Source: an uncultured Bacilli bacterium
GTDB taxonomy: Bacteria; Bacillota_I; Bacilli_A; RF39; UBA660
Assembly (NCBI GenBank): GCA_910578855.1
Contig: CAJTRV010000017.1
Location: forward strand, 1 to 27,922
Reading direction: 5' to 3'
DNA length: 27,922 bases
The position numbers and the translations under genes are program-made. Positions 1 to 9,100 of this stretch are shown here, piece after piece (the stretch's first letter is position 1; every line of letters starts with the position of its first letter). Under the pieces are notes generated by a model. That model ran no database searches and was not told the origin of the DNA. It saw only the letters and a list, made by a program, of their open reading frames with translations.

Positions 1-55
1 CTTTGACATCCATTGCAGTATCATTCTGCAATATACTTGTTCCCCATACGCCCAT
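1..55 (-). CDS. 5' end of a second DUF4259-like immunity gene (runs off window)
   Basis: Only the first 18 codons are present (MGVWGTSILQNDTAMDVK); the gene continues past the left edge. These codons are identical to the start of the presumed immunity gene that begins at 3121. The preceding bases are also shared, including an AGGAGGTT ribosome binding site 7 bases before the ATG. The stop codon of the upstream membrane-protein gene (67-69) touches that site, so the two are probably translationally coupled. Seen: the identity and the ribosome binding site. Inferred: this is another immunity gene of the same family. Whether it is full length or a remnant cannot be told here. Confidence 0.7.
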   Translation of the reverse strand, partial: MGVWGTSILQNDTAMDVK

Positions 56-69
56 CTTCTAACCTCCTA
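1..69. repeat. Direct repeat, copy 1 (second copy 3067-3135)
   Basis: Bases 1-69 match 3067-3135 at all but one position (base 56, C versus G). The repeat covers the first 18 codons of the immunity gene, its ribosome binding site and, in the right copy, the last codons of the RHS toxin gene (GGA GGT TAG). Similarity stops abruptly to the right of base 69. The left limit lies outside the window. Confidence 0.9.
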
Positions 70-747
70 TAAATCATTCGTTAACTTATGAAATAATTTC
101 TTATCATGGAATACTTGGATATACTCTTCCCCTAAAGAGTCTAGATGATCCACATATATAAAATCTCTGGTTTTATAGTTGTATACCATATAAACCGTAA
201 CTTTTTTATCACCAATCATATAAATCAAATTTTCTTCTTTTGAAACATAATACTGTTTTACATTTTTTAAAATTATTTTATTTGATATGGCATTAACAAA
301 ATTGTACGTTGTAATTTGATTTTCATTTTCAACTTTTACTAATCGAAACAACCCGTCATTTAGTGATAAAACAGTATTGCGCTTTATTTTATCATTAACT
401 TGATACACATATTCCTTATCTTGGTATACAAATCCAATAATATATTTTGTTTCTTTTTTGAGAATAAATTTAATTTTATACTTTTTACCATTTTCTCCTT
501 TCAACACATATGTAATTTGGTGATAATTTTTATATTTAGTCGGAAAGTTAGGAAATGTTTCATTTACTTTTACTATTTTTCCAAACCTTTGCTTAATTTG
601 TTTAGAAGTTTGTATTTGATAAGCAAAGTCTGGAAAATAGGTATCATGTATAATATAGATAAAAAACAAAATCATGATTACCAAATAGGCAATACAAACA
701 CCCGTAATCAAAATTATTCTGTTCTGAGACCTTTTTTTATTCTTCAT
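67..747 (-). CDS. Membrane-anchored protein of unknown function, paralogue of its upstream neighbour
   Basis: 226 residues. I place the start at 747 (MKNKKRSQN) because AGAAGG lies 6-7 bases upstream; an in-frame ATG at 765 has no ribosome binding site. A basic N-terminus is followed by one transmembrane segment (about residues 9-30, IILITGVCIAYLVIMILFFI) and then a long charged domain, presumably outside the cell. The first part of that domain follows the same pattern as the neighbour at 737-1105: IKQRFGKIVKV, then ITYVLKG..GKKYKIKFIL, then YIIGFVYQDKEYVY. The start overlaps the end of that neighbour by 11 bases, so the two are co-translated. Function unknown. Position between two immunity genes suggests an accessory or orphan immunity role, which is inference. 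Confidence 0.72.
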   Translation of the reverse strand: MKNKKRSQNRIILITGVCIAYLVIMILFFIYIIHDTYFPDFAYQIQTSKQIKQRFGKIVKVNETFPNFPTKYKNYHQITYVLKGENGKKYKIKFILKKETKYIIGFVYQDKEYVYQVNDKIKRNTVLSLNDGLFRLVKVENENQITTYNFVNAISNKIILKNVKQYYVSKEENLIYMIGDKKVTVYMVYNYKTRDFIYVDHLDSLGEEYIQVFHDKKLFHKLTNDL

Positions 748-1105
748 TATATACCTTCTTACCATTTATTTCATAACCAATGATATCATCATCTTCAGCT
801 TCGCAACCAAACAAGAATGTAACTTCATATTGCTTATCATGCTCAGTTGTTATTAAGTACGTTATACGATCAAACGGACACCTATTTGATTTACCAAAAA
901 GAATAATAGAATGATACAATGATTGTTTTACAGCGGTTATTTTTCCATAATGATCTTGAAACGATTGATAATTTTTTATTTTTGGAATGATATGCTCATT
1001 CATTTTTTTTGATTTCATATAATTGATTCCACTACAAAACGATAACCATGAAAATATTCCCAACAATATAAATACGTATACAAACTTTTTCTTTTTAAAC
1101 ATCAT
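737..1105 (-). CDS. Small membrane-anchored protein, paralogue of the 226-residue neighbour
   Basis: 122 residues from the ATG at 1105, chosen because GGGAG lies 6 bases upstream; an upstream in-frame ATG at 1204 lacks a ribosome binding site. The N-terminus MMFKKKK is followed by one hydrophobic segment (FVYVFILLGIFSWLSFCSGI), which could be a signal anchor. The rest is a compact domain with SFQDHYGKITAVK, ITYLITTEHDKQYEVTFLF and DIIGYEINGKKVYNEE. The same three blocks occur in the downstream 226-residue protein. The spacing of G-K, a central beta-rich stretch and an IIG motif loosely recalls small Coa1/Tim21-like domains, but I would not assign that family. The gene is probably the first of a short operon, because a terminator separates it from the gene before. 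Confidence 0.68.
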   Translation of the reverse strand: MMFKKKKFVYVFILLGIFSWLSFCSGINYMKSKKMNEHIIPKIKNYQSFQDHYGKITAVKQSLYHSIILFGKSNRCPFDRITYLITTEHDKQYEVTFLFGCEAEDDDIIGYEINGKKVYNEE

Positions 1106-1271
1106 ACTTTTCTCCCAATAGATAACACACAATTTATTATTATAATGTTTCAAAGTATCCTGAACAAATTGTCTATCTAATAACCATATTATATCATTTA
1201 ACATCTTCTTTTAATAGTACATTTGAAATTATATTCTAATCCAGATATTTCTTTTTATTAATTGTGATAAT

Positions 1272-1303
1272 AAAAAACACTCAGTTCATTCTGAATGTTT
1301 TTT
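1272..1303 (-). terminator. Rho-independent terminator after the DUF2691-like gene
   Basis: On the minus strand a 13-bp stem (left arm AAAAAACATTCAG, right arm CTGAGTGTTTTTT) closes on a 6-base loop, with one U-G pair, and its 3' arm ends in a run of T. It starts 20 bases after the stop codon at 1323. It ends the toxin/immunity transcript, so the two membrane-protein genes to its left need their own promoter somewhere in 1106-1270; AT-rich TATAAT-like words occur there but none has a convincing -35. Confidence 0.75.
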
Positions 1304-1322
1304 ATTGTATTATTATTTTAAA

Positions 1323-1775
1323 CTAATCTTCATACGCCGAAAAACTTTTTTTAATATTGTCTTTACTATGAATGATTTTCAAATTATCAAAATTATATTT
1401 CTTAGCATTTCGATAAACTTTATCTAACATTTCATCATTCTTTCCATAAATATCAACAAATATGTTATCGGTTACAAATAATATTAACTGACAATTACTA
1501 TTTATAAAATCTTCATAAGTATTGATATCAATTAAATTTATACTTCTATCATATAATTGAATATTTGCAAATACAGTATAATACCGTTTTATTCCAATCA
1601 TTTTTTGAAATTCATCATTTGAATATATATCATCTAAAAATATATTCGTTCCATTTTCAATATATATTTCTGCTTCTGGTACTTTCCAAAGATAATAACT
1701 TTCATTTATATCTTCTAGTATCTTTTCTAAGTAATTACTATACTCATTTTCGATTTCAAATTTAATACCTAGCAT
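1323..1775 (-). CDS. DUF2691-like protein, possible orphan immunity protein
   Basis: 150 residues, start at 1775 with GGAAGGG upstream. It matches my memory of the DUF2691 family: an N-terminal GIKFEIENEYSNYLEKIL, a central YYTVFANIQLYD, then IIDINTYEDFINSNCQLILFVTD and a C-terminal stretch ending in a variable tail. Family length is about 150-160 residues, so this looks complete. No signal peptide or membrane segment is visible, so it should be cytoplasmic. It starts 17 bases after the immunity gene and shares its transcript. DUF2691 genes are, as I recall, often found beside polymorphic toxins in Bacillales; a role as an orphan immunity protein is therefore plausible but unproven. No biochemical function is known to me. 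Confidence 0.7.
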   Translation of the reverse strand: MLGIKFEIENEYSNYLEKILEDINESYYLWKVPEAEIYIENGTNIFLDDIYSNDEFQKMIGIKRYYTVFANIQLYDRSINLIDINTYEDFINSNCQLILFVTDNIFVDIYGKNDEMLDKVYRNAKKYNFDNLKIIHSKDNIKKSFSAYED

Positions 1776-1792
1776 TACTTACCCTTCCCATC

Positions 1793-3121
1793 CTAACAAT
1801 ATAATTTATAATTTACAATATGAAATTGCCCACTTATATTTAATTCTAACGAATGAGAACGAGATAAATATTTTTTATCATTGATATATTTAATATCTTG
1901 GGGATCAATTGGATAATTTCCTAGATATTTTAAGCGTTTTAATTCCTTATCATTCTCTTTCCAACAGATCGTCGCAAGATGAAACAAGGTATCCTTATTA
2001 TATCGCATAATATACGCTTGTTCACTTTCAGCAAATACCGTTTCAGGATTCAAGATCTCCTTATCAGCAGTGATCTTTATTACTGCTAAAATTCCTAAAT
2101 GATGGTCATTATCCATCCAGTAACCTACTTTTTGAATCAAGATATAACGGTCGTGATATTCTTCATTGATATGCTTTACCTTGTGAATTCTCCAAGTATA
2201 GACATCACCAATTTTCCATTGTTTCATAAACGAATCATTAGGCAATTCTGATACCATTTTTTGTACCAATTCATAGTCATTCTCTATTTCTTCTTCTATG
2301 GTTGGATATAACTGCAAATTATACATAATAAAGTGATGGGTTATATTTTTTTCAAAAAATTTTGGAATTATTCCAAATGGCACATGTTCGTTTAATTCAT
2401 TAATAGGTTTCATTATTTCATAATTTGCCAAGTATTTAAAATAACGATTGATAGACTCTTTTGATTCTGTATCGATACTAAATAAGTAATGTTCTGTTCC
2501 TTCCTTTACATATTCTAATGACAAGAATTCTTCTTCTGTTTGCGGTAATCGATGATCCTTGGTAATTCTAACCCGAACAATTGGTATGATATGACCGAGC
2601 TCTATATAATCACTGATATATCCTACTGCTTCCTCCACCTTTTGAGCCAAGATATATCTTCCCTCTAAGTGATACTCTTTGGCCAAATCATTGGTAAGTT
2701 CCATATAATATACGTCACCAAGATTCCAATCGTTGTGGTAAAAGCGATATGGTTTTATCTTCTTTTTATAAGTCATTGGTGAATTTAACTTTTCCTTGAT
2801 ATCTTCTAAATTCTTCCGAACCTTATCCGCTTTGGCTGGGTTATCTTCCTCCCAGCGTTCCACAATATTATTGTGTTCAAGTACCGTAAGAGCAATCTCT
2901 TTTAAATCATCTTTTAATTCACTGTATTCCCATTGAATGAGAGCGAGTGTAATCCACACATAAGGTCCCTCATCATAGTCCTCAATATAATCGCTCATTT
3001 CCTCAAGCACTTCAGCAGTTGCTTGATCACGCTCTATTCCTGTTTTTCGTTTATCTAAGTATGTTCCTTTGACATCCATTGCAGTATCATTCTGCAATAT
3101 ACTTGTTCCCCATACGCCCAT
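1793..3121 (-). CDS. Presumed immunity protein of the RHS toxin (DUF4259-like N-terminus, two repeated modules)
   Basis: 442 residues, no signal peptide, predicted cytoplasmic. The N-terminal about 115 residues (MGVWGTSILQNDTAMDV, then YDEGPYVWITLALIQWEYSE) resemble the DUF4259 type of domain found in presumed immunity proteins. Then two similar modules follow, near residues 129-220 and 301-390. Each opens with W..GDVY and continues with RYILxQKV, a hydrophobic (P/A)(V/I)(V/I)(R/K)(V/I) strand and ITxD. The start lies 3 bases after the toxin stop codon, and its ribosome binding site (GGAGG) is formed by the last sense codons of the toxin, so synthesis is coupled. Seen: arrangement and repeats. 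Inferred: it neutralises the GIY-YIG nuclease. A duplicated 5' end of the same gene sits at the left edge of the window. Confidence 0.75.
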   Translation of the reverse strand: MGVWGTSILQNDTAMDVKGTYLDKRKTGIERDQATAEVLEEMSDYIEDYDEGPYVWITLALIQWEYSELKDDLKEIALTVLEHNNIVERWEEDNPAKADKVRKNLEDIKEKLNSPMTYKKKIKPYRFYHNDWNLGDVYYMELTNDLAKEYHLEGRYILAQKVEEAVGYISDYIELGHIIPIVRVRITKDHRLPQTEEEFLSLEYVKEGTEHYLFSIDTESKESINRYFKYLANYEIMKPINELNEHVPFGIIPKFFEKNITHHFIMYNLQLYPTIEEEIENDYELVQKMVSELPNDSFMKQWKIGDVYTWRIHKVKHINEEYHDRYILIQKVGYWMDNDHHLGILAVIKITADKEILNPETVFAESEQAYIMRYNKDTLFHLATICWKENDKELKRLKYLGNYPIDPQDIKYINDKKYLSRSHSLELNISGQFHIVNYKLYC

Positions 3122-3135
3122 GTTCTAACCTCCTA
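3067..3135. repeat. Direct repeat, copy 2 (first copy 1-69)
   Basis: Matches bases 1-69 with one mismatch. It spans the toxin-immunity junction: the last three toxin codons with stop, the shared Shine-Dalgarno and the first 18 immunity codons. This is the boundary where RHS C-terminal cassettes are normally exchanged. Confidence 0.9.
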
Positions 3136-6100
3136 CATATGTTAAACTATCAGCTAATAAGGAATTACCGATTGCTATATAAGTATTATAATTTGGATTC
3201 TTTTCTGCAATTCCATTAATCTGATTATATCGTTTATCTTCTTTTTTGAGTGTATTATATGTCATAATAGTAACCTGCTCCAATCCACGTGCTTCGGGAA
3301 AAGTTAAATTATCTTTTATAACAACCATAGTCAAACCTTTTCTTAAACTACGATTATGTTCTTGACTTCGTCTCTTTATACTATTTGTTCTACCAACATA
3401 TACTACATTTTTTTTATTAAGGCCTAAATTATGATCCTTTACTAACACATACACCGCATGTGTCTTGTTATCATTTTTCTTATTATCCTTTGATTTCTTT
3501 GGCCATTGGTACGGTTTCATATTAGTTGCAAGATCATAAACAATAGCTGCAGCACCTGTTCCAACAATAGACATTATTGCTCCGCCTACTATCGCATTCA
3601 GTACCATCTTCCCCGTTATAGTAAGTCCTAATGCTGCCGTAATTGCCCCAGCAAAGGTTCCGTCTGTATCAATCCGATTAACAGGGTTGTTGCTACAATA
3701 AGCAAATAAGTTATATCCTAGAATATCCTCATTCGCTCCGACGATACCATCAGCATTAATAAACCTTCCCCACTGACTGTTATAATACCTACTTTGTAAG
3801 TAGTATAAGCCTGTTTCATGGTCATAGCGATAACTACGATAACGGTAAGGATTGATCACGCCAACATGACTTGGATCTGTGATCTCATTACCATCCCGAT
3901 CTTTGATAGAAATTAGATTTCCCCAGCCATCATATGCATATTGAACAATGAGCTCGAGATTCTCATCTAACAACCCTATTATATCATTTTGGATGTTTTT
4001 TTGATAGTAGTATGTCTTATTTTTATAATTCATACTTGTTACTTCATTCGCATTATCATAATTGTAGTAGATAATATCATCACCGGTTTGTTCATAGATG
4101 ACATTATTTCCTTCGACATGATATTTGGTAGTGACTTCGCCAACCTTCTTTTCTGTACGAATCCCTGCCTCGTTATATTGATAAGAAATCGTTTGATCAC
4201 CTTTTGTTACTTGGGATAATTGACGACCATTTTTCCAGGCATAAGTAGATCCATCATAGCTAGTTGGATTTCCAATTTCATCATACGTAATTGCTTTTCC
4301 ATTATAACTAGTCAGTAAATCTTTCCAAGTGGCATCATAGGTATAAGTAACATTGGAAACTGATTCCGTTGTTCCAAGCTTGTACTGTTTTTTCGCTTGG
4401 AGGTTTCCGCCATGATCATATTCATAAGCAATCGTCTGATTGAGAAGATGATGATCTTCCTTGACCAATTGATTCATCGCATCATAGTAGTATTTTACTT
4501 GTAATGCATTATTTTTCTTGATTGTCTCAATGTTTCCATTTACATCATAGGTATAATCATAGGTATCTGATCCTACTTTTACTCTACTTATCACCGTACT
4601 GGTTTTAGACCCTTTCGTTAGATATGTATAAGTTGTCGTCTGCTTTTTATTATTCGTTGATAATGTCTTCTCAGCTAATCTAGAAAGGGTATCATAGTCA
4701 TAGGTAATGAGACTATCTTCTGACTTCATATGACGGATACGACTATCCCGATCATATTGATACTGGGTTGTATGATCCTGACTAGTAAGCTGATAGTTCG
4801 TCTTACTGACATTACTATTGGAATCATACTGATAATTACGCTTGAATCCACTAGTATGATTGCTTGAAATCAAGCGACCACTCATATCATACGTATAATC
4901 TTCTTTGGCATTTTTATCGAGAATGCTAGCGACATTACCACGAGCATCATATTCATACTGATAGATGTTATCTTGCATAGTCTTTTTCGTGGTACGACCA
5001 AACTGATCATATTCATAATTTATTTTCTGTTGATTGCCATATAAAACACTCGATAGCCGTCCATTCCTACTAGCATATTCATTGGTAACCAAGGTTTTAT
5101 CAGCAACCCTCACTTGTTTCATATTCCCAAAGGTATCATAATCAAATTGGTATTGAAAGCCATTATGCGCAATGGTATTTAGTTTATCATATTGATACGT
5201 ATATTGGTTCTGGTATTCTCCGCTGGCAATCTTCGTCGTTCGATCTAAAACGTCATATTCGTAGTTGGTTTTCGTACCCTTGGCATCTTTGACACTTTTT
5301 AGGGTTCCCGTTTTCTCGGTATCGTTATAATGGTATTCATATTCGATACTATGATCTATGGTATCAGTTTCTTTGGTTAAGAATTTCCCATCACTAGAAT
5401 AAGTAGCCTTACTTTCCATGTAGTCCATAGAAGACGCATCGAGCAATTCGAAAACAAAATCCTGGGCAACAGTCCCATTTCCTTGATGAAGCGTTATTCT
5501 TGTATTAGCGTCCTTGGAAGCACCATACACATCAAAAGAAGATTGGCCATCCGCTACTCTAGAACGGATTGTATAAGTTCCATTTTGTTTTGGTACAATT
5601 TCCCATTGTTGAGAACGATTACTTGTTATATTTTTTTCATCTTCTATTTGAATTGGAGTATCATTCTCTATACTACCATTTCGCACGGTTAAAACTTTTT
5701 TACTTTCCTTTTGACTTATTTTATAATATCCATTATAGAGATTGGTAATAACCCATTGTTGTGTATGACCATCTATCTTATTCTGTTGCTCGATTGTTGA
5801 ACCATTTGAGGTGGCATTATGAATAGTGCCAATATAAAGATTGCTGTTGAAATTTTTAATATGATATGTTCCATTTTGGAGATTATTTAGATTTAATTTT
5901 TCAAAATAGAATCGTTGGTTGTTATCTTCTGTACGATTTCGTAACGCTAAATTTTCCTTTTTTTCCTCATTCGTTAACACTTGAATATTTTGATAGTTTG
6001 TCATTGTTGCGATCATATAGCCATCGCCATCACTAGCTTCAGTAATTCGCCAGTGTTGATCGAAATAAGAATCACGATTGGTATATGCTTGAATTGGGGC

Positions 6101-9100
6101 TTGATTATAAGAACCACCACTACTTTTTTTAGGAAATATGCCAACATTTTTTGCATATTTAAGTGGTAAAATCGCATAGCCATCATTCTTTTTTACCAAT
6201 CTGAAATATTGATCAACATCGTTTTCATCTAATTTTACTTGTGTAACAGCGTCAGTATTAGAACCTATTCCTTTGATTGCTAAATATAAATTACTGCTTT
6301 TTGACTTGATTCGATATACTTCATTATCTTCTAAAACGGTATCAGAGTGAATCTTATTTTCGGCTATTTCGTATAAACGCATATATTGGGTCGAAGCGCG
6401 TGTATTATCTGATGCTTTAAAATAGTGCTCGTTTGTATCCAATGTCATCGCTTTGCCTGTTTTAGAAATAAGCTGAATTGTATGATCCGTTCCTTCTTCT
6501 ATTTTCCATTTCTGTGTATCCAAATTATTATAACTTTGAATGACAATATTACCTTCGTCATTAATAGAAAAATATTTATCTGTCATACGATTAGTGGATA
6601 TTTTATAATAATGATCATCTACTTTAGTAAATAATAGTTGTTGATGGGCACCTTGGTTAAATGTGAATTCACGAATGCGAGTATTGTCAACAACTCTTCC
6701 ATCTTCTACTTCTAATACTTTGCCAGAATGGGTTGATTTAACATAATAAGCTTTTTCCTTAATTGCAACATTAGAGCGATTACTATCCACTTTTATTCCC
6801 GTATTGTTCCCGTATTGATCATAGGTGAACTGATAATCCAAATCTAGATTTTTATTGACCGCCTTGGTTAAACGATTTTTATGTTGAAAATCATATTCAT
6901 ACTCATAGTTTGTCCCTTTGAGATTCATACTTTTAATTAATTTATCATTCGCACTATAGAATGCCTTTTCCGTATTCTGATCAATCTTTTTACTGGTAAT
7001 CAAATTCCCTTTTTGATCATATTCATAATCATCACTACGGACATCTTTTAGTAACGTGATATTATCAAATAGGACGTGATTGGCTTCATTGTAGTAACAC
7101 AAATATAACGTAATACTCTGGTAATCACGATCGACGGTAAAGGTATTACTGACATATTGCCAGTCATCACTATCATGATTGGCATGAAGTCCTAGCCACT
7201 GAATTTGATTGTCTGTACCAAGCACTCCAACCGAGATCTCTGAATCCCTAACAGCTCCGGTTTTGGTCCAATACGATAGATGAAATTGGTCTCCCTTTTT
7301 CCCACGAATTGGAATCGTCTGCACATTTCGTTTTTTCTTGGAACTATCTCCACTCATATAAAAGACTGAATTTTGTTGCTCTAATTTAACGCCATCGCCA
7401 CTTGTTGTTTCTACTGGTGTCCAATAGGTATTGCCATGAAGGAAGGCATTATTTTCGACTAGATTGTAGAAATTCGCTGTTTTTCCTAGTTCTAGTTGCG
7501 CAGCATCCATAAAAATATTCCCCTTGGTATTTTCAATCATGATCCCGGTTTGAATTGTTTGTGACGGTCCCTCTGGTAAATCAATGGTAACACTTGATCG
7601 CATATAGTCCTGATTTTTCGTGATACCAGCACTCTTTTTTACCACTTCTTTTCCAGTTGCATCGGTATAAGCAATATAAAGGGAAACTTGTCCATCACTG
7701 GTAGCAATCTCTTCCATTTTTAGATAAGCACTAAAGGTATAACTTTCACCAGGGGTAACCTTGGTGTTTGTTTGATAATAACGACTATTAATTTTGTTAT
7801 TTGTACTGCTCAATTTTAAAGCCTTAACTCCATAGTAAGGACTATCAGAATCAAGTTTAGCGGTAATGGACGCTTCTTCTAGATCCTGCTTTTGCCAATT
7901 ACTTTCCCCATCCTCAAAAGAACCATTTAAAACATAGTTATTAATTGTTCCCATCAGTTGTTGGTCCTTGGTGACTTTATTTTTACTACCACCAGTAGTT
8001 CCATAAGTATAGGTTTTTCCATATACTTGATCAAACGTCGATCCACCATCAATTCCTAGATCTCCTATGGAAATAGTATGTCCTAGATCATTAAAGGTAT
8101 AGTGAGTTTCATAGCCTTCATGATCTTTAAAATAGGTCGCATTGTTTCCATATTGAATTGTTAACTGCTTTCCAACCTCTCCTTTGGTATCAAACTCCTG
8201 AATCGTCTTTATCCGATATGGTTTAGCAGGATAATAGTCATAGGTAAGACGACTGGTATCAATATCTTTGATTTCTTTTAAATAATGATTACTGTGATAT
8301 TGATAATAAGTTTCTTCCCCATCAGGATATGTAATCTTCGTTAAATCTTGATTGGTGTAATGATATTGTTGAACGCGACCAGCAGCATCGGTGATTTTCG
8401 TCAACAGCTGATTCTCATACATAAGGGTAATTGTCTCACCCGTAGCATCGGCGACTTTAGTAATATCGTTACCAGTATAAGTAATCGTAATCTTATTTTG
8501 ATTGGTATCCCAGATTTCCTTCAGACGCCAACTAGTTCCATTCTTTTCAAAGATGCTTTTGTTTCCTTCTTTATCCTGCATCTCAAAGTTTGTTCCGTTC
8601 ATCTTAAGCGTTAGGGATAAGCCATCTTCATCGAGGTAACGTGATCCTTCTTTATAGAAATAATGAATGGTTCCATTTTCGTCGATATATTTGGCATATT
8701 CGATTTTTTCAATTGTTTTTAATTCAATCGTCTGATTGAGATTCAACCGAAAACCATGACCATAGCCAATATTGGTATTCGCATCATTGGTATTATATAT
8801 ATGATTAATACTGACTGGTAGCCGGGTTCCACTGGTTGCTGCATCTTCATGCACCATCACTAAATTCCCGTTATAGTCATTGGTATAAACCGTTCCAGCT
8901 CGGCCCTTTGCACTTGTGTGATAGGTAAGATAATCTTCTAAACCAGTTTGATTGCGATAGGTAATTACCGCTACTGGGCGACCATAATACCAAGCGCTAG
9001 CGTTGGTATCGCTTGATAGAAACATCATGTCTTGACGAGTATTATCTTTTTTCTCGATATGTTCTTTTAACATCAATCCATAGTTATTTCCTGTCGTATA

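Noticed and set aside
400..783. 127-codon plus-strand frame
   Set aside because: Antisense to the membrane-protein gene; Phe/Ile/Tyr-rich composition typical of an AT-rich shadow.
3125..3600. Homing endonuclease or group I intron reading of the GIY-YIG domain
   Set aside because: The domain is fused in frame to the RHS core and followed by an immunity gene; no intron structure is present.
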